In this document: positions 14,601-26,462 of the stretch, piece after piece
Position numbering within the stretch: position 1 is the stretch's first letter
Layout of the letters: each line of letters begins with the position of its first letter
The notes under the pieces: model-generated
What the model was told of the DNA's origin: nothing
What the model saw: the letters and a program-made list of their open reading frames with translations, nothing else
Databases searched by the model: none
Translations under genes and position numbers: made by a program
Source of the DNA: Apostichopus japonicus
Taxonomy: Eukaryota > Echinodermata > Holothuroidea > Aspidochirotida > Stichopodidae
Direction of reading: 5' to 3'
Length of the DNA: 64,000 bases
Assembly: GCF_037975245.1 (NCBI RefSeq)
Contig: NC_092581.1
Location: 18,715,303-18,779,302, forward strand

Positions 14601-17600
14601 CCTCAAGATTCTGTGTTGTTGTTGGAAGAATTGTTGGAAGAAGGTCATAGGAAAGATAATGTGAAGAGGACTTACTGGGAAATTACAGTCTTTACAACAT
14701 CTGAAGAATATTCTTAAACAAGTTAAGTGAAAGGAAATAAAAAATGTGCAGCTTTTCAGGTAACTCATTTATTAGATTAATGAGAAAAAGGTAGACTTAA
14801 CTATGGCATTAAAATATTACTTGAATAAAGGGCTGCTTGATAAAGTTTACTTTCATATCAGTACCGACACATCCTTCCCTCACAACAGCGATGGTGTTGT
14901 TGTTTACTTTTCACATCACAGTTGCCTAGTCTATTTCATTGTTTACTCAATAGTTGTTGATTCATCTCTTCAGGTTGCAGCCTGATCTTTAAGAACCAGT
15001 TTGTGAAGCGGATCGGTCTACGGTGTGCCATGTGTGATTACTGTTCCACCATGTGTAAGGTGGCAACGGTCACGGTAATGGGTGGATCCAAGAAACGGTT
15101 TTGTGCTGAAGAGTGTAGAGAGAGCTATCACCAATGGTATAACAAGATGGCAAGGTAACCCTACCCCTATCACTTGGGATTCCATGACAAGAATTAGTCC
15201 ATTAACCATAGGTTTTCATTTTTCAGCTCTTTTGACCTCAACTTACTGTAAATTTATCTCTCCTGCAAAACAGACTGTTGAGTTTGGAAGAGTTGTTCGC
15301 ACCTTGCCATGTCTGCCTTGATCTGATAGTGATTTGGCTACTAGCTGTGTGATGAGTTGCATAATAGACGAATAGGCAGCTCAACTACGGTGCGAAAAGA
15401 TGGTCACTGATCACTCAGCTAACCAACTGGAAAAAAAACCTGTGGTTCAGTACAAACAGCGGGTTTTGGATGCAACCTACAGCTAATGGACACATTCACG
15501 GCATGCCTTGATGTATTAACTAAACCCACTAGCAAAGTTGGATGTGTATGGTCTGTCTTGCAATGTAGTTTAATGTGTATGGTCTGCCTTCCAATGTCTT
15601 AAGATGCATTTCACATTAAGTTCTAGCTTCACATCCTTTTCACATAAATCATGTCAAATTGACACATCAATGATAATGATAATTGTAGGAGGTGTAAAGA
15701 GAAAACCAAAAGGAGTACTTCCTGCCTGCGTAATTGGAAATTTGTCATTTGCAGTGTAGCCTTTGTGTAGAGACATAGACAAGGAAGACACGGAGGCTTC
15801 TACTGGATATTTACATCTATTGCATCGGTGAAAACTACAAATATATTTATATATATATGAATTCTCAATTAAGGTACAAAATATATCACAAAATAATTGA
15901 TAAATTGCAAGCAGTACAAAATGTACAAAGTATCACATAAAGACTAGAAAATGCGTCGCAAACCTCAAAGACGCAACTCAAATAGTTTCTACACTTACAC
16001 ATTTACATTTAAAACTCCATAAACCGTAATAGTTAAAACGTACCTCTTTGGTATCTTTTAGTCCTAACGCAAATTTGATGACAATTAAAGGTCACACAGT
16101 ATCAGTATGGGTAGTATACAGGCTGCCACACCCTGGCATAAGTAACATGTAAAGTATACAGTAGAGCTCTGGTCATACAACTGAGCCTATACGCAGATCA
16201 AGAATGCTATTGAGCCCTTTGATCATTCTCTTTATGCCACTTGAAGGAATGACCTTACCTACTGAATAAACATGAGGCACTTTCTCATTGGTCAAGAAGA
16301 AACACACCCTCTTACACGCAGAATAGATGATGTACTAGCTATTTGACCATTGACGGAATTAGAGAAAAGTCTCCTCAAAAGTACTCTTTAAGAATTTATA
16401 GAGAGGTAACTCTGATAGCTGCTCCATTAGATTCGTAGACTACCTGTGCTGAGTTTTGTTTTGAGATGTACTATTTAAGGAGTTAGAGAAAACTCACCTC
16501 AGACGTACTCTCTTAAGAATTTATAGAGAGGTAACTCTTATAGCTGCTCCATTAGGTTGATAGACCTGTGCTGATGTTCAGGGGGGTAGGAAGCTTCCAA
16601 AAAGTGGGGGGCACAACATCAGAGGGGCACTTTCTCATTCCACAACCATCACTTGTTATGCTATAAACTGATACACACCGGCCATTTCACTTAAAGGGTG
16701 TGAAGACTCGTGCAAAAAGCAACGTTTCATGCCGGTAATCTGACCTAGATTCGAATGAGGTGTGACAGAAGTGTTAGACACACAGTGTTGTACAAATGAT
16801 ACAGCGATGGACATCTCAGGTCCAGCTAAAAATAACAAGGTATCACGTTTCATTACTGTCTGCATTTTGTAGCTTCAAGAGAAAAACTTCATTTGCAAGC
16901 AACGGAAAGTTAACTTTTTCAGAGGGTGGCACATGGTTTGGGGCGAGTCTTCAATGCCTTTAAATATATATGATGTGGTAGTATGCCTATCAATACTATT
17001 TATTGAGATTGTTTATTGTTAACCGTGCTACAAAAAGATATGGGATGCCATTTTAGAAATAGCATGTACAGACTAAAAATAAATAATTAAAATAAAATAT
17101 AAAAATTAACAAAGGCTTAAGATATCCAAAAGACAGTACTTCATTAAAGGTGCAAATTTTATTTGCCAGTAGGGCACATTTGCTATTTTGGAAAAAAGTG
17201 GGGGGGTGGCACGTTCCCCCCAGAGTCGCCCCGGCTCCTACCCCTGCTGATGTTGCTTTGAGATGTACTATTTACGGAGTTAGAGAAAACTCATCTCAGA
17301 CGTACTCTCTTCAGAATTTATAGAGAGGTAACTCTTATAGCTGCTCCCATAGTTTCGTAGATATGTACTGATTGTTGTTTTGGTATGTAGTTATGAGTAA
17401 CATGCACATTGGTAGTGTTCAAACGATTATCGGAATCGGGGCGATTATTGCACAATCGGAACATAATCGGAATCGGTAAAAATTACGTGGAATACCAGTT
17501 ATGTCATACCAATTATTCAAAAGCATAAAGAAGGTGAAAATATTATTATTCAAAAACATATGGAAGGTGAAAATAACAACTGATGTATTGGGGGGGGGGA

Positions 17601-20600
17601 ACATGCCCCCAGTGTATCCTGGCTCCTACCCCTGCTGATGTTGCTTTGAGATGTACTATTTACGGAGTTAGCGAAAACTCATCTCAGACGTACTCTCTTC
17701 GGAATTTATAGAGAGTAACTCTTAGAGCTGCTCCCATAGTTTCGTAGATATGTTCTGATTATAGTTTTGGTATGTAGTTATGAGTAACATGCACATGGGT
17801 AGTGTTCAAACGATAATCGGAATCGGGGCGATTATTGCACAATCGGAACATAATCGGAATCGGTAAAAATTACGTGGAATACCAGTTATGTCATACCGAT
17901 TATTCAAAAGCATTTAGAAGGTGAAAATATTATTATTCAAAAACATATGGAAGGTGAAAATATCAACTGATGTATTAGGTTTGTTCTTTTACTAAGAAAC
18001 ATTAAAATAAAGACACCCTCTATACATCTTTCACAATGTAATTTTATCAAATTAGGCTGCCAGGGTCGCCAATTTTGCTTCCCTCGTGGTTAGTGACTCC
18101 AATTTTTCTCGGCACATTAAAGGGTGTGAAGACTCGCGCAAAAAGAAACGTCTAATGCCGGTAATCAGACCTAGTTTCGAATGAGGTGTAACAGAAATGT
18201 TAGACACCACCATCGATCCCAGGAAATACACACACAGCTTGCTACCGTCGGACCAGGGAGTCCATAACAACTCCCTGTGTACAGTCAGTACACACAGCTG
18301 CGGTCAATACCCACAGCTCGGTGTGCAAATGATACAGCGATGGACATCTCGGGTCCAGCTAAAGATAACAAGGTATCGTGATACTGTCTGCATTTTGTAA
18401 CGACACGGACAAAACGTTACTTGCAAGCAACGGAAAGTTAACTTTTTCAGTTGGCCGCACGCATATTGGGGCGAGTCTTCAATGTCTTTAAACATGGTAG
18501 CATACCAATTTCGCGAATTAACAAATGTGCAGGATATATAAGGCCTATGTTGAATAGCTGAGTGTAGGTTATGTTTAGGCATCAAATGCTCCGTAGTGCA
18601 GTATTTGATGGACTAATTTGTTATTCGATGTTTCTTTTTCTCACAATTTGCAAAGGGCCATACTTCCTGCCCATCACCTCCCTTTTACCGTGGACCCTCT
18701 TTTCTCTATTTTTTTTTAACCTTTCGATGTTTGCCGCAATGCCCTCAAAAATAATTTAATTTCGGCAGAAAAGCTGATATGCCCCGAATCCATAGCCGTC
18801 GCATAAGGCCTAACACTAGGTTGTTACATTGCAAACAGGTCTCGGAATATGGTCTAAAATGTTGCTCAAATCAATTATGCACAAGTAAATGAAATGTTTT
18901 CATGTGAAAAACAACATTGGCGTAGTTTCTACTTGTTATGATTTTTTTAACATCAATCTGGTAACATTCTACAGTAATTATAAACAAATTACGATGGTAC
19001 CATTTGCTGTTCAGTTTGATTGGCCTAAGCTTACATTTTCTAATTGAACTTGAATGGAGTTAAGTAGGTAACGAATAAGGATGTTTAACTTCAAGTTCGT
19101 AACATTTCTATTTGTTCATAAACGGAATAATACTGAAAATAAGTACAGAATAATGTCGGAATGTAAGAAATATGTAAGTAAAATTTAAGCTTTGGTAAAG
19201 ATTGAAGGTGGATGGTTTGTCTCAGATACTTTTTGAGATGGATATTTTGAGTAACTATTCTTTGCCCATTTCAAGCCATTAACAGGTGACATACACGTCG
19301 AGGTGGTTAGGCCATTTGCTTAGCACAGTGATTACTCGGTAGGATGTCATATTTTCGTATTTTGGAAATTTGTAAAAAAAAACTTTTTTTTTTTTTCTTT
19401 CCGCGTAACTCCAGAGGTAATTTGGTACATACAAAGGGATACATAAGAGCCTTTTTTTTAACAAAGAAAGCTAAAGGAAACAGAGGAAAATCACAACAAT
19501 AATTTTCCTATCACATACTTTTTTACCGATTTCGTAAAACGGATATTTTCTCTTTTTCAAATAATCGGAATCGGCCCGATTATGAAAAAAAAAAATATAT
19601 CAAAATTTATGCTGTCGACCTCTTTGACCCTGTAGGTGCGAAGGATGCAAGCGCATGGGATGCGAACTGACCGAGAGCTTCCGCTGGAGAGGCAAGGTGA
19701 AGAGAGTTTGCAACGAGCAGTGCCTGCTTCTGTTTTACACTCAGCAGAATGTACCAGATATGGGCACACAACTGCAGTCAGAATTAAACCCTCCCGTCAA
19801 GCCAACCGAAAATGGTACTGGAAGCTTCCCAACGATCACCAATGTGAAATCCTTGGCAGGGCCTCATATGTCAGGTGACCATTTCATTCAATTTTTTGCA
19901 AATGTCATTAATGTATGCATTTGTGTAAAAGGAACTTACAAATAACATATTAGTCTGAGAAAAAAAATACTGAGTTGTCCAAATTCCAACCCCCCCCCAC
20001 ACCAATCGCCACCCCATGGCTGTCAAGAATGATAGCAATGTGGAAATTTTATTTGGATTCATCCGCGGGACACACTTCCACTTGAAATGGGAAACACATC
20101 CTGCGAGGAAAAAGTACCGCCAACAAGAACAGGTTCATAAACCAATGTGTACTCGCCTTACTTTAGAGTTGAGAGTTAGCCTGTGATGTATATAATATTT
20201 AATAATAAATTGGTATATTGTTTTTCTTTTCATAGAACGTCAGCAGTGAATTTCTTTTGAGCTGGCACGCGAATGAATTATTTACACCATGTTTTTTATT
20301 TTTGGCTTTAGATGCGACTGCTCAAGTAAAGCAAATTCCAATGGCTCACAAGCAGACACAGATTACTACCAATACCATATTTGTGAAACCCCCACCCCCT
20401 CCTCCTATGCCTCCCCCACCAGCCCCCAAGCAGGTCAGAAATAAGATGACCCTATGCAAGCCCTACGCTGTCAGCAAAGCCACTACATGTTACATTAAAC
20501 CAACTGCGTCTGATCAGGGCACCCAGACAGGTGAGTGGTGGTCATCAACTCTTATAGTAACTGCTTATAAATATGGTAAAGCAAAGAGATCAAAGAAAGT

Positions 20601-23600
20601 AATTAAACTGTTTTGTTTTACTTTTGTATGCCGTAGTTCAAATACACTAAACAGGCAATGACAGAAATCATACTTTGGACACCACAACAGCCCACAAGTT
20701 GTAATCAAAGACTTGTTATTTTGGAAAGAGCCTTGTTTCTTTTTACTAAAAAATGATAATTGTGTTATTTTATGTACCTTATTGGTAGTGGAAGAGATCA
20801 CTCAAATAGGCTCACATTGCTTACAGTGTTGTTGTTGTTGTCATGTAACAGTTTTTGTAGATTGGCAGGGTTTTCATTCTTTCTTCAATAAATGTAACTG
20901 TTAAAACCACACATCTTAGAAAGATGACACAACTTGGCAAGAAGTTTGCAAGAAGGTCGCAAGTACAGTCAATTAATTAACAGTACAATTGTCAGTACAA
21001 TTAATCACTGCTCTCTAGTTTTAGTTTAATTAATCAACTCGGCCAGCCCTGATTGTAATGAGAAATCTGTAGCAACTTTAGTTCCTTGGTAGTTAGTGTT
21101 GGTAAGGTGCAGACCATGAGAGGACAGCTTATATGCTTAGTTTTATTTTATACCAAGTTCAGTTGGATTATAATATGATTTCTTTGCAGTTAGAGATGAT
21201 CTTTTCAGTGATTTGATGTTTTTGAATTGGTGGGTGATTTAGGTTAAGTTTATTTGGGTAATATTTTATCCAGTATCTCATCTCAAAATGCTATGCAAAG
21301 TGCAAAGATGCATAGCTGTATTTTAACACAGGAACCATAGTATTTGATAATAGACAAACTCCTGAGCCTTCGAGAGTCCTACACGTTAATGAATTACTTT
21401 GTTTCACTTCTCGCAGATCTGCAGCCCATCCTCGTGCCTGTTCCCATACCTATTTTTGTGCCCGTGCCTATGCAGATGTACACCAGTCCATTCCCACACC
21501 CTGTGGGTATCCCCATACCGATTCCTACGCCCATGTTTATCCCCGTCGCCTACAACAATTGTGACAGGCTGATGGCGTGTATCGACGATATCAAAAACAC
21601 CATTCCCTCTGACCCTCTGGAAGCAGACATTCTTATGATGGCGACTGCCATCGCTGGCAAGGAGGAAAGCAAACCGAAACCGGTCGTGACAGAAGCACCA
21701 CCTCCACCTGAAGGTGAATCACCTACTCGTACGTTGTATTTCTTTCCTGATGTGTCAACTGAATGTTTAGAATTTACTGTACTGCCTACGTGATTGCACA
21801 AATTAAAATCATAGTGTTGGAAGTAGTAACAAACACACCTCTACCGTAGCGATGTGTGGTTGACAAAAGTTTCTACTAAATCATAAAATCTACTTGGTTT
21901 CATGTCTTACCTTTTGCATGTAATCTGTTTGTTACACTGCACGCCTTCTTTGACTCATCACTACTTGTCATTGAATCCCTTTCTCATTCTACCATCCAAA
22001 GTGCATTTAAGCTTTTTTCTTTTTCGTAATTCGGAATAACATCTGTTTGAATCTTAGGAACCTGTCAGAAATCGAAAGTTAATCCTAAACCTTGCTTACA
22101 TGTAGATCTGAATCACAGATTTTAGTCAGGTAAAATTTCATAAAGTTGTATTAAACTTTGATGATGGTGTAAAGTAGAGACATTCTGGATGTGTAGTGAT
22201 GTTTGCAGGCATCAATAAGTTCTTGTTTGTACTCTGTGTAGATGACGATGATGAAGATGATATTACAGATCTCCTCCCCTTGAAGGATTCTGAAGTCTTG
22301 GATATTCCCAACAAGTTTCTGGAGAGTGATTCTGACATCGCTGGCATCTTGGCAGACAGCCTAGAGGCCATAGGTAATAAAATAATGCTTTTCTCGTTTA
22401 TCAAGAACACAAAAGGTTTATAGATCTGTTTACCTTACTCAGACCTTGTGTCAGGTAGTATCTTGGCAGACAGCCTAGAGGCCATAGGTAATAAAATAAT
22501 GCTTTTCTCGTTCATCAAGAACACTAAAGGTTTATAGATCTGTTTACCTTCCTCAGACCTTATGAGGTAGTAATCACTGTCTGCTCACATATTGATTGTT
22601 TGGATGTTCATGTAGAACCACTAGAACACATTATAGTGCTTTTAGGAGTTTGAAGATTTTCAAGTCGTGTCATTTAAAGTCTCAAGACCTGTTTGCGGAT
22701 GAATTTCGGAAAACAAACTTCGGAAGAAAATTCAATGTTTCTTACTCTGAATGCACTCTGACCAGGTGGGTTCAATGGAGAAAGGCTGTCGCAATCGAGA
22801 GAAAGAAATTTATTTTCTGTTGCCTATATGGAGCGAAACGATTTACCTTCAAATCACTGCGACCGCCCATGTCAGCAGGTTCAATACACAAATGTAAACA
22901 AAATAGTCTACACGGTGACCCGATCAAAGATTTTAATGCAGCCCTATACTCATAATGTCCACTTTTTACAATTCCACGAAGGAAACGTCTGAAAACACTT
23001 GTTTATTCATTGCAATGGGAGTAAATGACATTATTTTGCAAGCTACATCGGTAAGACCAAGAGAAAGATACTGTTCAAGAGAAGGGACCTGAGACAGGCT
23101 AGCTATGAAAGTGAAAGTATTCCTAGGTCTTACGGTCGTAAACAAAACAGAGAGATTTGATTGGTGCATGACCTGTTGGGCAGGGCTTGCAAATTTTGAT
23201 TGAATTTTGTAGAATCTACAGACTCATGTACAAATCGGGCAAATTTTATCCAGCTCAAAATGCTTAACGACAGATAACTCAATAGAAATAATGAATATCG
23301 AAATGAAAATTGCATAGAACGGTGTCATTTTCACTGAGCTTTTAGTGCAGTTAGTTGGAATGAGCGAAGTTTAAATTTGACAAAGAAGTACCCCAAAACT
23401 TTAAAACTTCACCAATCTCTTGTCATTTCGTTATTCTAAAGACATAATTCTCTACAATCAATATGTTACTTTCTAACCCCAGATTCAGCAGACTTATTCC
23501 CAGAGGAGAGGGTGACTCGTGCTTCGTCCTCTCGTGTTACGAGGAATTCCTCCCAGAGCCAGGACGATGGTGAGGGTTCATCTTCAAGGAGGTTGAGGAC

Positions 23601-25741
23601 CAGAGGCGCAAAGCGTTCCCGTGTGGATAGAGATGACGATGAAGAACCCCCTCAGTCTCCTCCGGGTTCTGGCAAGGAGGATGTGAGACCGGATATCGGA
23701 CCCGCCGCTTACAACTTCTACCTGCAACAGACGAGCAAAGATGGAGATTCCCAGAACAGCCGATTAAAAGCTGATCTCAGCTTGGCCAGTGTAGACGAAC
23801 TACACTACTGCCTCTGCAGGTTTGTGAGGGAAGCCCGCCAACCGGACGGAGAGGTTTACCCGGCGGACACTCTCTTTCTGATCCTCCTCTCCATCCAGAA
23901 GTATCTCATGACCAAAGAACGGAAGGAGAATATATTTATGGACCCTTACTTCCAGACGTTTGCTAACCTCCTGCACGAGAGGATCGGGGAGCACAGCATC
24001 ATCGCGGACCCGATGGTGGGGATAGAACCCGGGGCCACCTGCCTGGATGAAGAGTTTCTGTGGGACTCCAAACAACTTGGGGCCCACTCTCCGTCGGTCC
24101 TCCTCAGCACGATACTTTACTACTGCACCAAGGAGCTGATGCTGAAGACGGTGGCCATGCACCAGGTGCTGGCATTTTCCAGGGTACAGAGATTGGTCAG
24201 GAAGGATTCACGAGGGAAGAGGGAAGCTTATATCAGATTCCTCCCTTCAGAGGAACAGAAGCAGAAAGGTAAGAAATAGCACTATGGACCGGTTGAGAGG
24301 GGCCAAATCTTGGGCCTCGGAGCCGGCCCCCTGATCCTCAACATAAATAAGAGCCCAATGGGCACTATGGTTCCTTGCTTAAAGGAAAATAAATGTGTTG
24401 TATATTGTATATGTCATCACCCAATATTATACTTCAGTTGATCAGTATGACACTATCTCGTATAAATATGCATAGATCAACTTCACACATGGTCACGTAC
24501 CATATCAGTCATTCCAGTAGTAAATAAATGCAAACACAAGAGTCCAATGGCACTATCCAAAATTGGGTCCAGAGAAACGCTCAAATTTGGGCCCAAAAAA
24601 GTCCAAACAAAATATTTGGCTCTACAAATTCAGGCCAAAAAAAATGTGTTTTTAAATGCATGAGGTGGAAATAAAAGTCCGGACGCTTTTTGGGGTCCAG
24701 ATGGTCCCAAAATATGTAGGCCTACATGTACAAGCTATTAACCACGAACTGTAGCCTGTACCAAGTTTGGCTACAATCCAACTTCAAGTTGTGGAATAAT
24801 TGCAATGTAAAGATTTTTAATATTCATAAGGTCCGCACCATACATGATAGGACACACCTTCTCACTATAATACATTTATTCAAGTATGACAAAAATCCAT
24901 CACTCCGTTGTTGAGTTATCGCAGACCCCAGCAAGTGTCACAGACGCACACACATGCCAACCTGACCGCATAGGTTCCTTCGCTTCCAGCAAGGATCCAG
25001 AATAGAGCGCACACAGCACATTCTGTCACTTTGTCAAAATTATTCTAGTTTCTGTCTGAATATGCTTCATTCTTTCATTTTCTCCTAGAATCTGAAGGTA
25101 AAGGCAAAAAACGTCCACTAGACATCGACTATTCCCTGGAGTTGCGTGTCAACACCAAACAACCGCTTCGCTGTCCAGTCAAGCTGTACGAGTTTTACAT
25201 TAGCAAGTGGTGAGTCCTTCCAAATATTCTCATCTTGTCGAAATAGTGTCTCCTGGTGGTGATGCAAGTTGTAAATCTGAATAACCGGCACTGGTCAATG
25301 AAGAATCAGTCACATGTCATATCTTGCATTCATATCATATTTTCACATCCTCGATGATTGGGGGAAGGGGTACGACCACGTGATTCAACCTCCTACGGAG
25401 TGCTTCTACTGACAACAACACACTATTGACAAAATTTGTTCTATGCTCTGCTATTCAGCAGCTCACAATTAAGGAAGTGCATTCTACTAATATTGATTTA
25501 CATCTCTCCGCCCTTGCCTTTCAGCCCCGAGAGCGTGAAGACAAGCCGGAATATCTTCTATCTGGTGCCGGAGAGAGCTTGCGTCCCAGACAGCCCTCTG
25601 TGGTACTCTGATAAAGCCGTGCCGGATAAGATGGTAGAGCGGTTCCTCTGGCGGCATTTAATCGTCAAGGACATACATGAACATTGGGAGATGCTGAAGC
25701 ATAAGAACGAAGAGGGCGAATCGTCAGGGGACGACTTTTAA
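8665..25741 (+). CDS. ZMYM3: MYM-type zinc finger protein (ZMYM2/ZMYM3/ZMYM4 family) with Crypton-derived C-terminal domain
   Basis: Thirteen coding exons, all GT-AG with matching phases: 8665-10632, 11171-11254, 11698-12180, 12897-13691, 14306-14405, 14974-15154, 19636-19874, 20312-20530, 21417-21713, 22242-22373, 23483-24268, 25089-25209 and 25525-25741 (TAA). They sum to 5622 nt, about 1873 residues. Exon 1 codes an acidic, disordered region with a SUMO-interaction-like motif (DIIILDD, residues about 602-608) and a basic KKRK patch. Residues about 690-1250 hold eleven CxxC...FCxxxC MYM fingers. Then come a PPPPPPMPPPP segment and a PVPIPIFVPVPM segment as in vertebrate ZMYM2/3/4. The C-terminus (from about residue 1530: LADLSLASVDEL-like start, FLWDSKQLGAHSP, RCPVKLYEFY, PLWYS) is the DUF3504-type domain derived from a Crypton tyrosine recombinase. 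Family members are nuclear chromatin cofactors (LSD1-CoREST-type complexes) that bind SUMO. The start is the first ATG in the exon. The paralogue name is provisional. Confidence 0.93.
11291..11440. repeat. CACC-rich degenerate minisatellite in ZMYM intron 2
   Basis: About five imperfect copies of a 25-33 bp motif close to CACCCATACACCACCATT followed by CACCCCT lie between coding exons 2 and 3. Nearly all G is on one strand and pyrimidine plus A on the other. It gives a spurious open frame but no domain. No function is evident. Confidence 0.7.
16579..17246. mobile_element. hAT-type non-autonomous element with 8-bp target duplication
   Basis: The element starts CAGGGGGGTAGGA and ends CTCCTACCCCTG, which are inverted copies. 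It is flanked on both sides by the perfect 8-bp direct repeat CTGATGTT (16571-16578 and 17247-17254). CAGGG-type ends plus an 8-bp duplication are typical of hAT elements. Inner end sequences (GTGGGGGGCAC... and GGGGCACTTT) match the element at 25765-26462, so both belong to one family. There is no transposase. A second MITE is nested inside at 16691-16963. Confidence 0.85.
16691..16963 (+). mobile_element. TTAA-bounded MITE, copy B, nested in a hAT element
   Basis: It begins TTAAAGGGTGTGAAGACTCG and ends GCGAGTCTTCAATGCCTTTAA. It is shorter (273 bp) than copies A and C, missing about 100 bp of the middle. It lies wholly inside the hAT-type element, so it inserted later. Confidence 0.75.
18117..18491 (+). 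mobile_element. TTAA-bounded MITE, copy C
   Basis: A 375-bp element beginning TTAAAGGGTGTGAAGACTCG and ending GCGAGTCTTCAATGTCTTTAA. It has the same orientation as copy B and keeps the central part that B lacks. It sits in ZMYM intron 6 between the coding exons at 14974-15154 and 19636-19874. Confidence 0.75.
22345..22570. repeat. 114-bp tandem duplication covering the end and splice donor of a ZMYM exon
   Basis: The last 27 or so bases of coding exon 10, its donor (ATAG|GTAATAA) and about 80 bp of intron are repeated 114 bp downstream with few differences (starts at 22347 and 22461). The second copy therefore holds a full duplicate donor at about 22487. Reading on from the first copy meets an in-frame stop just after the donor (GGTAATAAAATAATG), so use of the second donor would give a truncated product. 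Confidence 0.85.
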
Positions 25742-25764
25742 GACGATTATTATATCCAAGGATG

Positions 25765-26462
25765 CAAGGGCGGCGGAAGCACTTTTAATCTGGGGGGCAC
25801 TGACGTCGAAGGGCACTTTAGAGGAAATTCGATTGGACTGATGCAGCCTAATATTTAGTACCCTTTATAACTCTTATTGTATTATCTTATTTGCATATAC
25901 ACATCCAATGCCCCCCACCCCCCCAAGGAATAAATGCATACTAGCACTGCAATATCCAATGTGCAAATTGGGAAACAAAGAACAAGTTTTCTTTCGAGAC
26001 AAAATGAGGTGAAATCATTATAAAGTCCAAGTCCCTACACACGTGATCGATACAGCATAAAAGCAAATGAACTATGTCAAAATACGAAAGGATGTGGTAG
26101 GTTATGGAATATTAAAACTATACTCATTATTTATAGTAGGCTATAAATGACTCCTGCTTATTACAAAGTCACAATGTAATATAGCAATGCATTTTTGGAA
26201 ATGCATTAGGATTTCTTTGGCAAATTGAATATGCATAATGGCACTCACCAGAATGTTAGAACCCTTGTGGTAGTAAACATTTGAGTTTGACCCACAGAAA
26301 TTAATTAATACTCCTAAATTAGGATTAGATCTCTTACTGAAATATCGCTGACCTAATATGGTGATCAAGAGTACAATTTTTGTGTAGAAAAAGGGCATTT
26401 TTAACCTGAGGAAAAGTGGGGGGCACCTGCCCCTGTGCCCCCCCCCAGTTCCGCCGCCCTTG
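25765..26462. mobile_element. hAT-type non-autonomous element in the ZMYM 3' UTR region
   Basis: The ends CAAGGGCGGCGGAA and TTCCGCCGCCCTTG are a perfect 14-bp inverted repeat. Both sides carry the perfect 8-bp direct repeat CAAGGATG (25757-25764 and 26463-26470). Insertion is 23 bases after the ZMYM stop codon, so it most likely lies in the 3' UTR. The subterminal sequence GGGGGGCAC...GGGCACTTT is shared with 16579-17246. It carries AATAAA (about 25929) and other A-rich stretches that could serve as polyadenylation signals. There is no coding frame. Confidence 0.88.

Larger units (their letters stand above)
16370..17990. repeat. Nested tandem duplications in ZMYM intron 6 (125-bp and 388-bp periods)
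   Basis: A block containing AGAATTTATAGAGAGGTAAC recurs at about 16391, 16516, 17313 and 17701. The first two are 125 bp apart. The third would be 121 bp further on if the hAT-like insertion 16579-17246 and its target duplication are removed. The third and fourth are 388 bp apart and belong to a longer duplicated unit (about 17233-17620 and 17621-17990). That unit also contains repeated ATAATCGGAATCGG words and the right end of the hAT element. The order of events can be read: short tandem array, hAT insertion, then 388-bp duplication. Confidence 0.8.

Noticed and set aside
22596-22955. 119-codon open frame in a ZMYM intron
   Set aside because: No recognisable domain, no splice context and no repeat homology in the window. 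Probably chance.
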